This document shows, piece by piece, positions 43,011-52,464 of a DNA stretch of 64,000 bases. The stretch covers positions 3,525,001-3,589,000 of the forward strand of contig NZ_CP015756.1 in assembly GCF_001877035.1 (NCBI RefSeq), written 5' to 3'. The notes under the pieces were generated by a model, which did no database searches, was not told where the DNA came from, and saw only the letters and a program-made list of their open reading frames with translations. The translations under genes and the position numbers were made by a program. This DNA comes from Clostridium estertheticum subsp. estertheticum (GTDB lineage: Bacteria; Bacillota; Clostridia; Clostridiales; Clostridiaceae). Each line of letters begins with the position of its first letter. Position 1 is the first letter of the stretch.

Positions 43011-44672
43011 TTAATTATTTTTTAAAACATACTCAATTACACCATTAATTAGTCTTGGTGTTTGTCTTATTACATCAAGAGTAAAAACTCTTTCTGTAAA
43101 CTTATGTAGATCCTTTCCGTAAGGACCTATATTTATGCTTGGAATATTTAATTGTTTTATAGTTTCAAATGGAATATCATACATATTATTCCAAAGTGGC
43201 ATGTTAAATTCTATATGTGGTATGACGTTCTCACTTTCATTCAAGGCTGAATAACTCATATCAGAAATACCCATGAAATAATTTCTCTTACTATAAGTTT
43301 CATAACACACTTCCCTCGCAATACGAACTACCGCATTGCCAATATCTGATACATTATTATCTAATTCTTTAAAATCATTAATTGATATGTGAGGATAATA
43401 AGGTGGAGAAAATGCTATAACCACCATTGGTGTTTTATCTGTAATATATTCTAATGTTTTACCAATTAGAGCCATATTACTCTCGGGCATACCAATGATG
43501 TTATTTTTTATATCTACTTTTAATTTATCAATAGTTAAATTATAATCTAAGAGAAATTTTTCTCCAGATTGTTCAATGGCATCATTATATATTTGTGAAA
43601 AGGTTTTAACATTTGTCTTCCAAGGGAGTTTATGTTCATTTTCATTTTTCTTATTTAGGTAATTACTGTAGCTTTTATTCATTTTGCATATAACATTTTC
43701 AAATGTTTGTTTAGAAATTTCAAGTAATTGCTCAAGTATTACCTTTGGCGTTCGCTTAAGGGTTAATACACTAAAATATCCACCTGCCGAATCTGGTATA
43801 GACGCATCATAACATTTTTTTCCATCTCTAAAATAGTTCCAGGAAGGTGGCGGTGATACTTCATTCTCTACAACATCTGAGAAGTCCGAATTAAGTTCCG
43901 TTTCACTTGCAATTTGCGATAATAAAAGGAGCGGATTAAATCCTTGAAAAATGTCACCAATATGAGTTTTTTTACCCCTTACATACACAACAGGCATTAA
44001 TTTCCCAACAGAACCTGTATAAAACACACCTTCATTATTTTCCGTTTTCTGGTGTGGCTCTGAATCAATTAAAATAGTATATTCCAAATCAAATTTATTC
44101 TTTATTTTTTTAAGTAACTCTGCACTACTTCTCATTCCGAGCGATAATGATTCCTCATCAGCAACCGATATAAACAGAATATTACCATTAAAATTTTGCT
44201 TCTTTGAAAATTCTTCAATAATTGACAACTGAATTGCAATACCTGCCTTCATGTCTGCAGCTCCTCTTGCAAAAATCCATTCTCCGCTTATTAAATCCTC
44301 TTCAACATCTTTTGCTAATTCAACATTTTTCAGCATTTCTCTAAGTAATGCAGGTTGATAAGCATAAGTTTTCAGAGTTTGATAATCATAAGCATCTACA
44401 ACATCATGATGATTAAGAAGAATAACTGTTTTTCTCCCAACCCCTTTAACTAAACCCCATACGACTGCTCGTTCTAATGAGTCATTCTTAAGTGGATAAC
44501 TTCCTGAGTTATTTGTATTACTTTTAAAATAATCTAGTTTTTGTAACCAATCATATAGATATTTTTCAACGTCTTTCTCTAGTGACGTTCCTGTATCACT
44601 TTGTATTGAAACTAGTTCTTCTAAAGTGTCTTTTATTTTTTTTTCAGAATCTTCCATTAGAGCACTAATCAT
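43011..44672 (-). CDS. RocB-like M20-family protein
   Basis: The 553-residue protein belongs to the M20 metallopeptidase-like superfamily. Metal-binding motifs are NHHDVVDA (about 92-99), ARGAADMKAG, and VADEES. The length and insert match RocB, a protein of arginine-utilisation operons in Bacillus and clostridia with no firmly known reaction, rather than ordinary M20 peptidases. In this operon it may release arginine or ornithine from a modified form; this is inference. GGAGGCGTTATTC precedes the ATG. Confidence 0.82.
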   Translation of the reverse strand: MISALMEDSEKKIKDTLEELVSIQSDTGTSLEKDVEKYLYDWLQKLDYFKSNTNNSGSYPLKNDSLERAVVWGLVKGVGRKTVILLNHHDVVDAYDYQTLKTYAYQPALLREMLKNVELAKDVEEDLISGEWIFARGAADMKAGIAIQLSIIEEFSKKQNFNGNILFISVADEESLSLGMRSSAELLKKIKNKFDLEYTILIDSEPHQKTENNEGVFYTGSVGKLMPVVYVRGKKTHIGDIFQGFNPLLLLSQIASETELNSDFSDVVENEVSPPPSWNYFRDGKKCYDASIPDSAGGYFSVLTLKRTPKVILEQLLEISKQTFENVICKMNKSYSNYLNKKNENEHKLPWKTNVKTFSQIYNDAIEQSGEKFLLDYNLTIDKLKVDIKNNIIGMPESNMALIGKTLEYITDKTPMVVIAFSPPYYPHISINDFKELDNNVSDIGNAVVRIAREVCYETYSKRNYFMGISDMSYSALNESENVIPHIEFNMPLWNNMYDIPFETIKQLNIPSINIGPYGKDLHKFTERVFTLDVIRQTPRLINGVIEYVLKNN

Positions 44673-44793
44673 GAATAACGCCTCCAGATATAATAATAAA
44701 TCCAGAAGGAGATTTAGAGTCCCTCTGAATTAATTTTTGTTATAACCTATTATTTATACTTATAAAAATGGGTACTTTCCTTCTAAAATATTA

Positions 44794-46215
44794 CTACACA
44801 GAAATTTTACCCATAGCTGCTGCTATTATCATAATAATAGCCACTATAACAATAACTACCATAGCCAACTTTTCTTTAGAAGTAATAACTTCATTTTTTT
44901 CTTTTTTGGCTTTTAAATAAAAACCTATACCTACTGCATAAATTACAACAGCTAAACCTAAATATCCAATTCCTACCGCATATATAACATAAACTGAATA
45001 AATACCTGCAATTATTGATATAATTTTTTCTTTAATATGTCCACTTTCTTTATTATATACTTTATATGCAAACATAGATGATAATAAATATGGTATTAAT
45101 ATATTAGTTGTACACATATGAGTTGCTACATAGTAGGCCTTTTGTAGTGCTGGTGATAACATAGCTAAAAGCCCTATTTGTGTTGCAAGCATTGAAAATA
45201 AAAGAGCATTCGTAGGTACGTTTTTACTATTATTCTTTTTAAACCATTTAGGCATTAGCCCATCTTGATCTGCTGGAACATACAATATTTCTGTAGTTAA
45301 CAAAAGCCAGCAAAGGAGTGCTCCTATAAGTGAAACTAAAATTCCAACTTTAACTATCATAGCCCCCGCGCTTCCTAGGGCTGTTTGTGCTAAAACAGCT
45401 GCTAATGGTGTTTGTGCTGCAACTAAAGCTTTAGCTGGCAGAATACCCATTGACAATATAGATATTGATACATAAAGTGTTGCCGTTATAGCAAGTGAAA
45501 TTATTGTTCCTTTACCAACTAGTATTTGTGATTCTGCTCTTTGGGATAAGACTACTAGGCCTTCAACACCCACAAAACACCATAAAATTGTCCCCATTGC
45601 TCCACTTATCTGTTTTCCTAAATTAACACTGTCTCCACTTGATGCTAAAACAGTCTGCCAATTATCAACATTAAATATACCTAGCTTAAAAGCTGAAAAA
45701 CCAAATATAATTACTAAGATTAGTGGTATTACTTTTCCAATTGTAACTACTAAATTTAGGATACCCGCTTGCCTTATACCCCTTCTTATTACAAAATAGT
45801 ATGACCACAAAAGGATAGATGCAAATATGAATGATAAAATAGGAGGCATTGAATATCCTTCTCCTATTAAACTATTGATAGTCTTAAAAATTAAAATAAC
45901 AAATGCAATATTCCCAAGGAAAGAACTTGTAAAGTAACCCCAAGCTGAATTAAACCCTACAAAGTCACCATATCCTTCTTTTGCATATGAATAAATCCCT
46001 CCTTTTAATTCCGGTTTTTTATTTGAAAGTAAGTAAAATACCAACCCTAGCATAACTACGCCGAAAACTCCAATACCCCATGAAATAAGGACTGCCATTG
46101 GATTTGTTGTTGATATTAGGTCCGTTGGGCTATTAAAAATACCTGATGCAATCATAGTACCAATGCCTAAAGCTACAAGTAGCCCAAGACCTAATTTTTT
46201 ATTGTCTTCTTCCAT
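44794..46215 (-). CDS. Basic amino acid antiporter (ArcD/APA family)
   Basis: The 473-residue APC-superfamily protein has about 12 membrane helices and the N-terminal segment GIGTMIASGIFNSPTDL. It is a paralogue of the arcD product encoded at 37,177. It lies after ord in the ornithine operon and so probably exchanges ornithine or a related amino acid; the exact pair cannot be read from the sequence. AGGGGGAG precedes the ATG. Confidence 0.85.
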   Translation of the reverse strand: MEEDNKKLGLGLLVALGIGTMIASGIFNSPTDLISTTNPMAVLISWGIGVFGVVMLGLVFYLLSNKKPELKGGIYSYAKEGYGDFVGFNSAWGYFTSSFLGNIAFVILIFKTINSLIGEGYSMPPILSFIFASILLWSYYFVIRRGIRQAGILNLVVTIGKVIPLILVIIFGFSAFKLGIFNVDNWQTVLASSGDSVNLGKQISGAMGTILWCFVGVEGLVVLSQRAESQILVGKGTIISLAITATLYVSISILSMGILPAKALVAAQTPLAAVLAQTALGSAGAMIVKVGILVSLIGALLCWLLLTTEILYVPADQDGLMPKWFKKNNSKNVPTNALLFSMLATQIGLLAMLSPALQKAYYVATHMCTTNILIPYLLSSMFAYKVYNKESGHIKEKIISIIAGIYSVYVIYAVGIGYLGLAVVIYAVGIGFYLKAKKEKNEVITSKEKLAMVVIVIVAIIMIIAAAMGKISV

Positions 46216-46251
46216 TATAAAAAACTCCCCCTAATGTTCGTTTATTCTACT

Positions 46252-47298
46252 TTATTTTACTAAATTTCTTACATCACCTATTATAGCTCTTGGAACTGGT
46301 AAATCAAGCATTGTTTTTAGTCCTGGTTCTGAATTCATTACAAGTGGAATCATATTAACACATATAGCAATTGTAGCAATGCCTCCCGGTATCTCTGGTT
46401 TTATTTGGAGGTTCAAGTTTGGAACTCCCTTAATTGTAATATAATCTCCAGTGTCAACATTCTCAAGTTCTGGTCTTATCTGTTGAGGATGCTCCATTGT
46501 AGCAAATACTTTATCTCCTAAACTTGCATATCCCAATTGGCTACATCCTGCAACTTCTCCAGCTTCCACCGAAACAATATCCGTGCTGCGTGGTACAGTT
46601 GTAACAATTGGTGATTTTTCTTGTCTAATATTATTGAACTTTATATTAAACGCTTCTTCAAACATTCCAAAAGATTGCATAAACCCAACATGTCCATCTA
46701 CTGTATTGTCTTTAACTCCTTGTATAAATTGTTCTGGTTTTAATCCTATACCTTGCTCAACCATAACTGCTTTACCAAAACAAGCTAAATCATTTACTCT
46801 AGTAGCCTTTATGCTATCAACGGTATCAGAAACCCCTGTAAGCATTATAGCAACTAAATCCATTATAAATCCAGGATTTACTCCAGTTCCTAATATTGAG
46901 ATCTTATTTTCTTTAGCTATTCTATCCATATCATCTGATAATTTTGGATCCATTGCTCTTGGGTATGACATTTCTTCAGCTGTTGTTACGATATCCATGC
47001 CAGCTTCTGCTGCCATTTTTATTAATGGAAATACAACTTTTGTAAAGGAGGCTGTTGCCATAAGACAAACATCTGCAAAACTCTTCTTTATAACATCCTG
47101 TGCATTTTTTGTGACGATGCAAGAATTATCTTCATTTGCTTTTACACCTAACACTTCATAAAGCTTTTTGCCAACCTTATTGGGATCCATATCAATAGCT
47201 CCAACGATAGTAAATCCTTTTTTGCTAAGTACCATTTTAGCAATACCGCTTCCCATTGAACCTAATCCCCAAACTACAACTCTTATTTTGTTTTTCAT
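46252..47298 (-). CDS. ord: 2,4-diaminopentanoate dehydrogenase
   Basis: The 348-residue enzyme oxidatively deaminates (2R,4S)-2,4-diaminopentanoate to 2-amino-4-oxopentanoate with NAD(P)+. It has an N-terminal Rossmann fold (VVWGLGSMGSGIAK) and the DapB-like second domain, with GTGVNPGFIMDL near residue 135 as a family mark. Context with oraSE, orr and ortAB makes the call firm. AAGGAGGAACATATT precedes the ATG. Confidence 0.94.
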   Translation of the reverse strand: MKNKIRVVVWGLGSMGSGIAKMVLSKKGFTIVGAIDMDPNKVGKKLYEVLGVKANEDNSCIVTKNAQDVIKKSFADVCLMATASFTKVVFPLIKMAAEAGMDIVTTAEEMSYPRAMDPKLSDDMDRIAKENKISILGTGVNPGFIMDLVAIMLTGVSDTVDSIKATRVNDLACFGKAVMVEQGIGLKPEQFIQGVKDNTVDGHVGFMQSFGMFEEAFNIKFNNIRQEKSPIVTTVPRSTDIVSVEAGEVAGCSQLGYASLGDKVFATMEHPQQIRPELENVDTGDYITIKGVPNLNLQIKPEIPGGIATIAICVNMIPLVMNSEPGLKTMLDLPVPRAIIGDVRNLVK

Positions 47299-47353
47299 AA
47301 TATGTTCCTCCTTAAAATTTTAATATTTAATTTCATATAATGCAAATTAATTT

Positions 47354-48424
47354 TTAATTAATATAATACTTTTCAACATAAGGGGAAGTCATTGCCTTAA
47401 GTAAACATCCATAATCTATTTTAAACTCTACTATACTTCCCACTACTAATTGCTTTTTACTATCAGTAACATCTAAAATTAGATGATCACTACTTGCACC
47501 AAAAATACTTATGTCATTGTCCAAAGGAGTTATCCCTTCTACTCTTATATCTTGTCTTCCTAATGCTATAATGGCTCTTTTTCTTATTCCTTTATCTTCA
47601 AAAGAAGGAATATGACCAAACGCATCCATACCTATAGTGCCTGTTGGCAACGTTGGTTTGCTCTTTATTTCAACTATTTCACCGCTGAGTATAAAAGCAT
47701 CATCATAGCAATTAGTCACTGGTTTCCCAAAAGAAGTTTCTCTACCAATAACTATTGCTTCTCCAATTCGAAGCTGATTAATTTCTTTTGGCATTGTATC
47801 ATTAATCACCATATATAAACTACTAGAGTTTCCTCCTGAAATTACAGGTAATTTTAAATCAAACCCTTTTTCCATCTCAATTTTTGACTTTGTAAGCTTA
47901 CCTAAGTTTTCAATATCCGGAATTACTCCACCATAACAAGTAACATTGGTTCCAAGGCCTATTAGCTTAATATTATCTAATTTTACTATTTTACTGACAA
48001 TAGAAACTACATCATCAACTAATACTCCTTCTCTTAAATCCCCTAAATCTACCATTAGTATAATGTTATGGATTTTATTTAATTCTTTTGCAGCTTTTGA
48101 TAACTGCTCTATTGTATCTGTTTCGGAATTCAAGCTACAATCACTATACTTAACAACCTCAGAAACTTCACTTATCATTGGAATTCTAAGCAGCATTTTT
48201 TTACAATTTAAATCTTTTAATTTTTTTAAATTTAAAATTCTAGAATCCCCAACCATAGCTACTCCAGCTTCAATTATAGCTTCTACAATAGGCACCTGAG
48301 CACAATATACTTTGGTTACCGCCACAACATCTATCTGTTTTTTATTACACATCGCTAGTATTGTTTTTACATTGTGAGTCAATTTTTTAAGATCCACTTC
48401 CATACAAGGATATTTTTTTCCCAT
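47354..48424 (-). CDS. orr: Ornithine racemase
   Basis: The 356-residue PLP enzyme has the alanine racemase fold with the PLP Lys in VVAVTKVYCA (about residue 38) and ISGGNSSSLYM near 190. It would convert L-ornithine to D-ornithine, the substrate of the aminomutase encoded upstream. AGGGGAG precedes the ATG. Position between the MutL-like gene and ord matches known clostridial ornithine clusters in content. Confidence 0.93.
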   Translation of the reverse strand: MGKKYPCMEVDLKKLTHNVKTILAMCNKKQIDVVAVTKVYCAQVPIVEAIIEAGVAMVGDSRILNLKKLKDLNCKKMLLRIPMISEVSEVVKYSDCSLNSETDTIEQLSKAAKELNKIHNIILMVDLGDLREGVLVDDVVSIVSKIVKLDNIKLIGLGTNVTCYGGVIPDIENLGKLTKSKIEMEKGFDLKLPVISGGNSSSLYMVINDTMPKEINQLRIGEAIVIGRETSFGKPVTNCYDDAFILSGEIVEIKSKPTLPTGTIGMDAFGHIPSFEDKGIRKRAIIALGRQDIRVEGITPLDNDISIFGASSDHLILDVTDSKKQLVVGSIVEFKIDYGCLLKAMTSPYVEKYYIN

Positions 48425-48486
48425 ATAGATACTCCCCTTATTTTAAACTTTTACAAATATTTGTTTAAATTTGACTCAAATCTATT

Positions 48487-49854
48487 TCAATTTATTTCCA
48501 TATCTTTTGTTATCTCTAGACTTTGAATTAATAGGGCTTTCGCTACTTCTTTGTTTTCTCTGCTTAAAACCCCTGCGCAGGCCATAATATAATTTTTGTC
48601 AATTAGTACTTTAGCACCTTTTTTAGGTAACATTGTAACTTCATCTTTTAAGTACCTTATTTTCAAAAGCAAATTTTCTCCATTTGGAAGCCTTGTAAGT
48701 GCACCACCGGTACCTATTATATATTTAACCTCAGATAAATCCTTACCATAGGCTACAAACCCACTGTCACCATCATATTTTCTTTTTATAAATCCTACAT
48801 GCCTATCTATTGCAACAGCTATAGCTTTCTTTGTTAGCAATCTACTTGCAAGTACATCCTCCTTATCTTTTGGTATAGGTTTTATATGCTCTTTTATATA
48901 TTCAGTGCTAAATTCACCTAAGTCCCTATCATCAAGTAAATCGATTACATTTTTACTGTTAATAAAAACTCCAAGATCTCCTTCTACAGTTCTTTTAGCC
49001 TTTGGTTCAGGATTTATTAGCATATCTAAAACTACGCTACTTCCCTCTGTAACAGAATGCACATCGGTAGTAGCACCACCTACATCAAGAACTACTAAGT
49101 CTCCTATTATGTCATACAAAAGTTTTGAACTTTCCATAACTGCTCCTGGTGTTGGCATTATGCTTCCATTTACCATTTCTTTTATTTTACTCATCCCAGG
49201 TGCTTTTACAATGTTTTTTTCAAAGGCTTCTTGTATTATTTTTCTTGCAGGTTCCACATTTAAAATATCTACACTTGGGTAAACATTATCTATTAAATAA
49301 ATTTCTTGCCCTACAAATATCTCTTTTATTTCTTCCCTATTTTCGCTGTTTCCACAGTAAACAATAGGGATACTAAATTTTTGGGCACTTATAAGTTCTG
49401 CATTATAAAGAGCTGTTTCCCTCTCACCATAATCCGTGCCTCCAGCAATCATTATCATATTAGGGTTTATATCATGTATCCTCTTTAAATCACTCCTTCT
49501 CATTTTCCCAGCAGTAACCATTTTTATTATGCCACCAGCACCAAGAGCAGCTTCTCTTGCTGCCTTAACCGTCATGTGCTCCATAAGACCATGAACAGTT
49601 ATTCTAAGCCCACCTGCCGCACTAGAAGTTGCTAGCATTTTTTCCCACGTGATTGGTTCATGTATTTGATTTTCAATATCCTTGACTGCATTTTTTAACC
49701 CTATAGTTACATCACCGTCTGTTACAGTAGTACAGCTGTTACCTTGAAAAGGTATATCTACAAAAACCTGTCCTACCTTATCATAACATACGTTAAATGC
49801 TGTAACCAAGGTGGTGGTACTACCTATTTCAGCTACAAGATAATCTACCTTCAC
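48487..49854 (-). CDS. MutL-like ASKHA ATPase (aminomutase helper)
   Basis: The 455-residue protein has the MutL/GlmL fold of the actin-like ATPase group: VAEIGSTTTLVTAF at the N-terminus (phosphate loop 1), MIAGGTDYGERETA near 140, and DVGGATTDVHSV near 255. Such proteins accompany B12-dependent mutases and are thought to reactivate or chaperone them. Next to oraE it most likely serves ornithine aminomutase. The start is ambiguous between GTG 49854 and TTG 49860; both follow AAGGAG. Confidence 0.88.
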   Translation of the reverse strand: MKVDYLVAEIGSTTTLVTAFNVCYDKVGQVFVDIPFQGNSCTTVTDGDVTIGLKNAVKDIENQIHEPITWEKMLATSSAAGGLRITVHGLMEHMTVKAAREAALGAGGIIKMVTAGKMRRSDLKRIHDINPNMIMIAGGTDYGERETALYNAELISAQKFSIPIVYCGNSENREEIKEIFVGQEIYLIDNVYPSVDILNVEPARKIIQEAFEKNIVKAPGMSKIKEMVNGSIMPTPGAVMESSKLLYDIIGDLVVLDVGGATTDVHSVTEGSSVVLDMLINPEPKAKRTVEGDLGVFINSKNVIDLLDDRDLGEFSTEYIKEHIKPIPKDKEDVLASRLLTKKAIAVAIDRHVGFIKRKYDGDSGFVAYGKDLSEVKYIIGTGGALTRLPNGENLLLKIRYLKDEVTMLPKKGAKVLIDKNYIMACAGVLSRENKEVAKALLIQSLEITKDMEIN

Positions 49855-49871
49855 AAGCAATCACACTCCTT

Positions 49872-52082
49872 TTATTCTTCCTCTTCTTCATTATCAGGAA
49901 GACCCATTAACCTTTTAATTATGAATGAGGCAACAGAGGTGCCGTTTGATCCACGTCCAAAACCAACATCCATTCCGTTTGCTTTAGCTATTTCATCTGT
50001 TACTTGTGTACCACCTGAAACAAGTATAATCTTATCTCTTACTCCCTTTTCTATACAAAGATCACTAAGTTTTTTCATATTCTTTGTATGAACATCATTA
50101 TGACTAATTATTGTACTACATAGTATCGCCTGAGCTTTTGACTCTATAGCTGCATCTACAAGTTTTTCTATTGGGCATGAAGTTCCAAGAAAAATTGCTT
50201 CTATACCAAATTTTTCAACTCCACCATGTTTAATATCAATGACTTCACGAACTCCAACTGAATGTTCATCTTCCCCAACAGTTGCTGCAACAACCTTTAT
50301 TGGATGCTGCTTTACATAATCTTTCATTTGTTGATCTGATAGTGATTTTCTTCTCTTTGGAAGAACTAACTCATCACGTTTTATAGGTGTAAAATCACAT
50401 ACTCCTTTTATTTCAATGAGGGTTCCTTCAGCCTTTTGTAACACTTGTTTATGAACAATTTCTACATTTTTCAAATTCATTCTCTTGCCCATTTCAAGGG
50501 CTGCCGCCTCACTAATCTGTTCATTTTCCGGTATACATAAAGTGATTTTTACGTACCCATCTTTTGCCCATTGAACTTCAGGAATTATAGTACCATCTTC
50601 TTTAACTTTTTCCATTCTCTTAAATACATTATCGTTATCATCTAATTCATCGATGTATACAATTTTAGAATGATTACACAAGGTACATTCGTCAATAGCA
50701 TCACAAGGTTTTTTATACTCTTTAGGAATATTATTATATCCAAAATGACCACAAACCGGTGCAAAATAATCTGATTCTCTCTTAACTATTGTTCCGACTG
50801 CATCTCCACCTAAAATTTTTCTTGCAATACCATCATCATTTCTTTCTGGGTACTGACCTGAGTCAATAAAAAATCCAGAATCTACAGCTTTAAAGTATCC
50901 ACCAACCTCTAATATTTCCTCAAAGAACAAAACAGCTCTTTCCTGAATTTCTCTTGCCTTTTCTGGTAAATATCCTGTTTTCTTAAGCTCTATCATGTCC
51001 ATTAATCCATCCATACCTATAAATGCCTGTTTAGCTGTATTAATAGCATGAATATTATTATAATGCCAAGGAACATTACGTCCTTCATCAGGAGTTATTG
51101 TACTTTGAATATCTGCTGATGTTAACTCAGATATTAAAAGATTCAAAGTATGTCCTACTGTAGCTTCTCTTTCACAAGATTCTATATATTTAGTATTCAT
51201 TTGAGCTCTCATTTTATATTTTTTGAAAAACTCCCTTAGAGCAACTGCATAAGGCAAGTCATATCTCATACAAGGTGCTGGTGCTGATGTTGGAGGTACT
51301 GTCGATAAAGAAATATTTTCTGGTTTCATTCCAACAAGCTGCGAAAAACAAGAATTTATAGCATGTTGCACCATAAGTTCTGGCATTACCTTATAACCCT
51401 TCATAGCTGTTGCATTTGCATTATGCGCACCATCTATTTGAAGCATTCCAGCATGTGCCATGATGCCTTTTGCAACTGCAGCATCAACAAAAGATCTAAC
51501 CATATTAATATTTCTATAAAGTACATTGTATTGTGGATCTTGATGGGCTCCATTAACCCCTTCTTCTGCAAACATAACTGCTACATCTGGACCTGCAACG
51601 CCAGACACATAGGAATGAAAATTAATCTTTCTACCCACTTCTTCTTCTATTAAATCTATAGCTTTTCTTGTTGCTCTAATTTCTTTTCTAGTTATTGGTA
51701 CCCCACCAAACCCTTCTGGGCTTCCTTCAAGTAAACCATCAAAATGACTTTGTCCCATTGTCCTAATAACCATTAGATGATCCGCACCGTGCCATGCTGC
51801 CATTCTCATTCTTCTTATATCATCTTCAAATCTACCTGAAGCAATTTCTGTGGTAATAGTAGCTCTTGGTTGTGGGTCTATATTTCCAAAGCTCCTTGCT
51901 GCTGGAAGAGGTTGACTCTTCTTTAAAGGCGATGATATTTCATGATATGTGAATTCACCAACTTTTCCAGTTTCATTTTTTTCTCTCCAATGCCATCCTC
52001 TCCATTTAGGCTCATACTTATCTAGATCCTTTAATATTTCTTCTACATTAAGTTTTGTATTTTCCTCTAGCTTTTCCTGCAT
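49872..52082 (-). CDS. oraE: D-ornithine 4,5-aminomutase, large subunit
   Basis: The 736-residue subunit carries both cofactors. A TIM-barrel domain occupies most of the protein, and the C-terminal Rossmann domain holds the B12 motif DEHSVG, with the cobalt-ligand His near residue 606. Eleven residues further on, in DIKHGG, is the Lys that forms the internal imine with PLP in the open enzyme, as in the studied enzyme. It moves the terminal amino group of D-ornithine to C4. Its ATG overlaps the oraS stop (TAATG). Confidence 0.97.
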   Translation of the reverse strand: MQEKLEENTKLNVEEILKDLDKYEPKWRGWHWREKNETGKVGEFTYHEISSPLKKSQPLPAARSFGNIDPQPRATITTEIASGRFEDDIRRMRMAAWHGADHLMVIRTMGQSHFDGLLEGSPEGFGGVPITRKEIRATRKAIDLIEEEVGRKINFHSYVSGVAGPDVAVMFAEEGVNGAHQDPQYNVLYRNINMVRSFVDAAVAKGIMAHAGMLQIDGAHNANATAMKGYKVMPELMVQHAINSCFSQLVGMKPENISLSTVPPTSAPAPCMRYDLPYAVALREFFKKYKMRAQMNTKYIESCEREATVGHTLNLLISELTSADIQSTITPDEGRNVPWHYNNIHAINTAKQAFIGMDGLMDMIELKKTGYLPEKAREIQERAVLFFEEILEVGGYFKAVDSGFFIDSGQYPERNDDGIARKILGGDAVGTIVKRESDYFAPVCGHFGYNNIPKEYKKPCDAIDECTLCNHSKIVYIDELDDNDNVFKRMEKVKEDGTIIPEVQWAKDGYVKITLCIPENEQISEAAALEMGKRMNLKNVEIVHKQVLQKAEGTLIEIKGVCDFTPIKRDELVLPKRRKSLSDQQMKDYVKQHPIKVVAATVGEDEHSVGVREVIDIKHGGVEKFGIEAIFLGTSCPIEKLVDAAIESKAQAILCSTIISHNDVHTKNMKKLSDLCIEKGVRDKIILVSGGTQVTDEIAKANGMDVGFGRGSNGTSVASFIIKRLMGLPDNEEEEE

Positions 52083-52447
52083 TAATTGTCACTTCCTTTC
52101 ATTTTTTCAGATACGACATCCCAGCCTATTCCTTTAGAAAGTTCCACTCCTGCTTTAATATAATCAATATTTTTAAGCTTTGCATAAGTTAAAATTACAT
52201 TTCCTATCCCCTTGCCAAGTAAGTTCCATTTAGTTCCATAAGATATTATGGGCTGAGCTTGCAAACTAGAAAAGCCCATTCTAAGTACTACAGAACGTTC
52301 AATAGCTGGTGACGTATGAGTATATGCTAAATCAACCATAGGTTTTACTACTTGATTTGTAAGACTCCAAAACCTGTCATACAATTGATCATTTGTTAAA
52401 TTTTTTAAATGTTCTCGTCTTTTCTCGAAATCATCTTCTCTTTTCAT
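52082..52447 (-). CDS. oraS: D-ornithine 4,5-aminomutase, small subunit
   Basis: The 121-residue helical protein is the S component of ornithine aminomutase. It has the expected length and the sequence KNLTNDQLYDRFWSLTNQVVKPMVDLAY, then SSLQAQPIISY. It wraps around the large subunit and is needed for activity. AGGAAGGGGTATTTAATTT precedes the ATG. Confidence 0.95.
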   Translation of the reverse strand: MKREDDFEKRREHLKNLTNDQLYDRFWSLTNQVVKPMVDLAYTHTSPAIERSVVLRMGFSSLQAQPIISYGTKWNLLGKGIGNVILTYAKLKNIDYIKAGVELSKGIGWDVVSEKMKGSDN

Positions 52448-52464
52448 AAATTAAATACCCCTTC

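Noticed and set aside
46583-47161. Open frame of 192 codons on the plus strand
   Set aside because: It is the shadow of ord, with no ribosome binding site and no recognisable domain.
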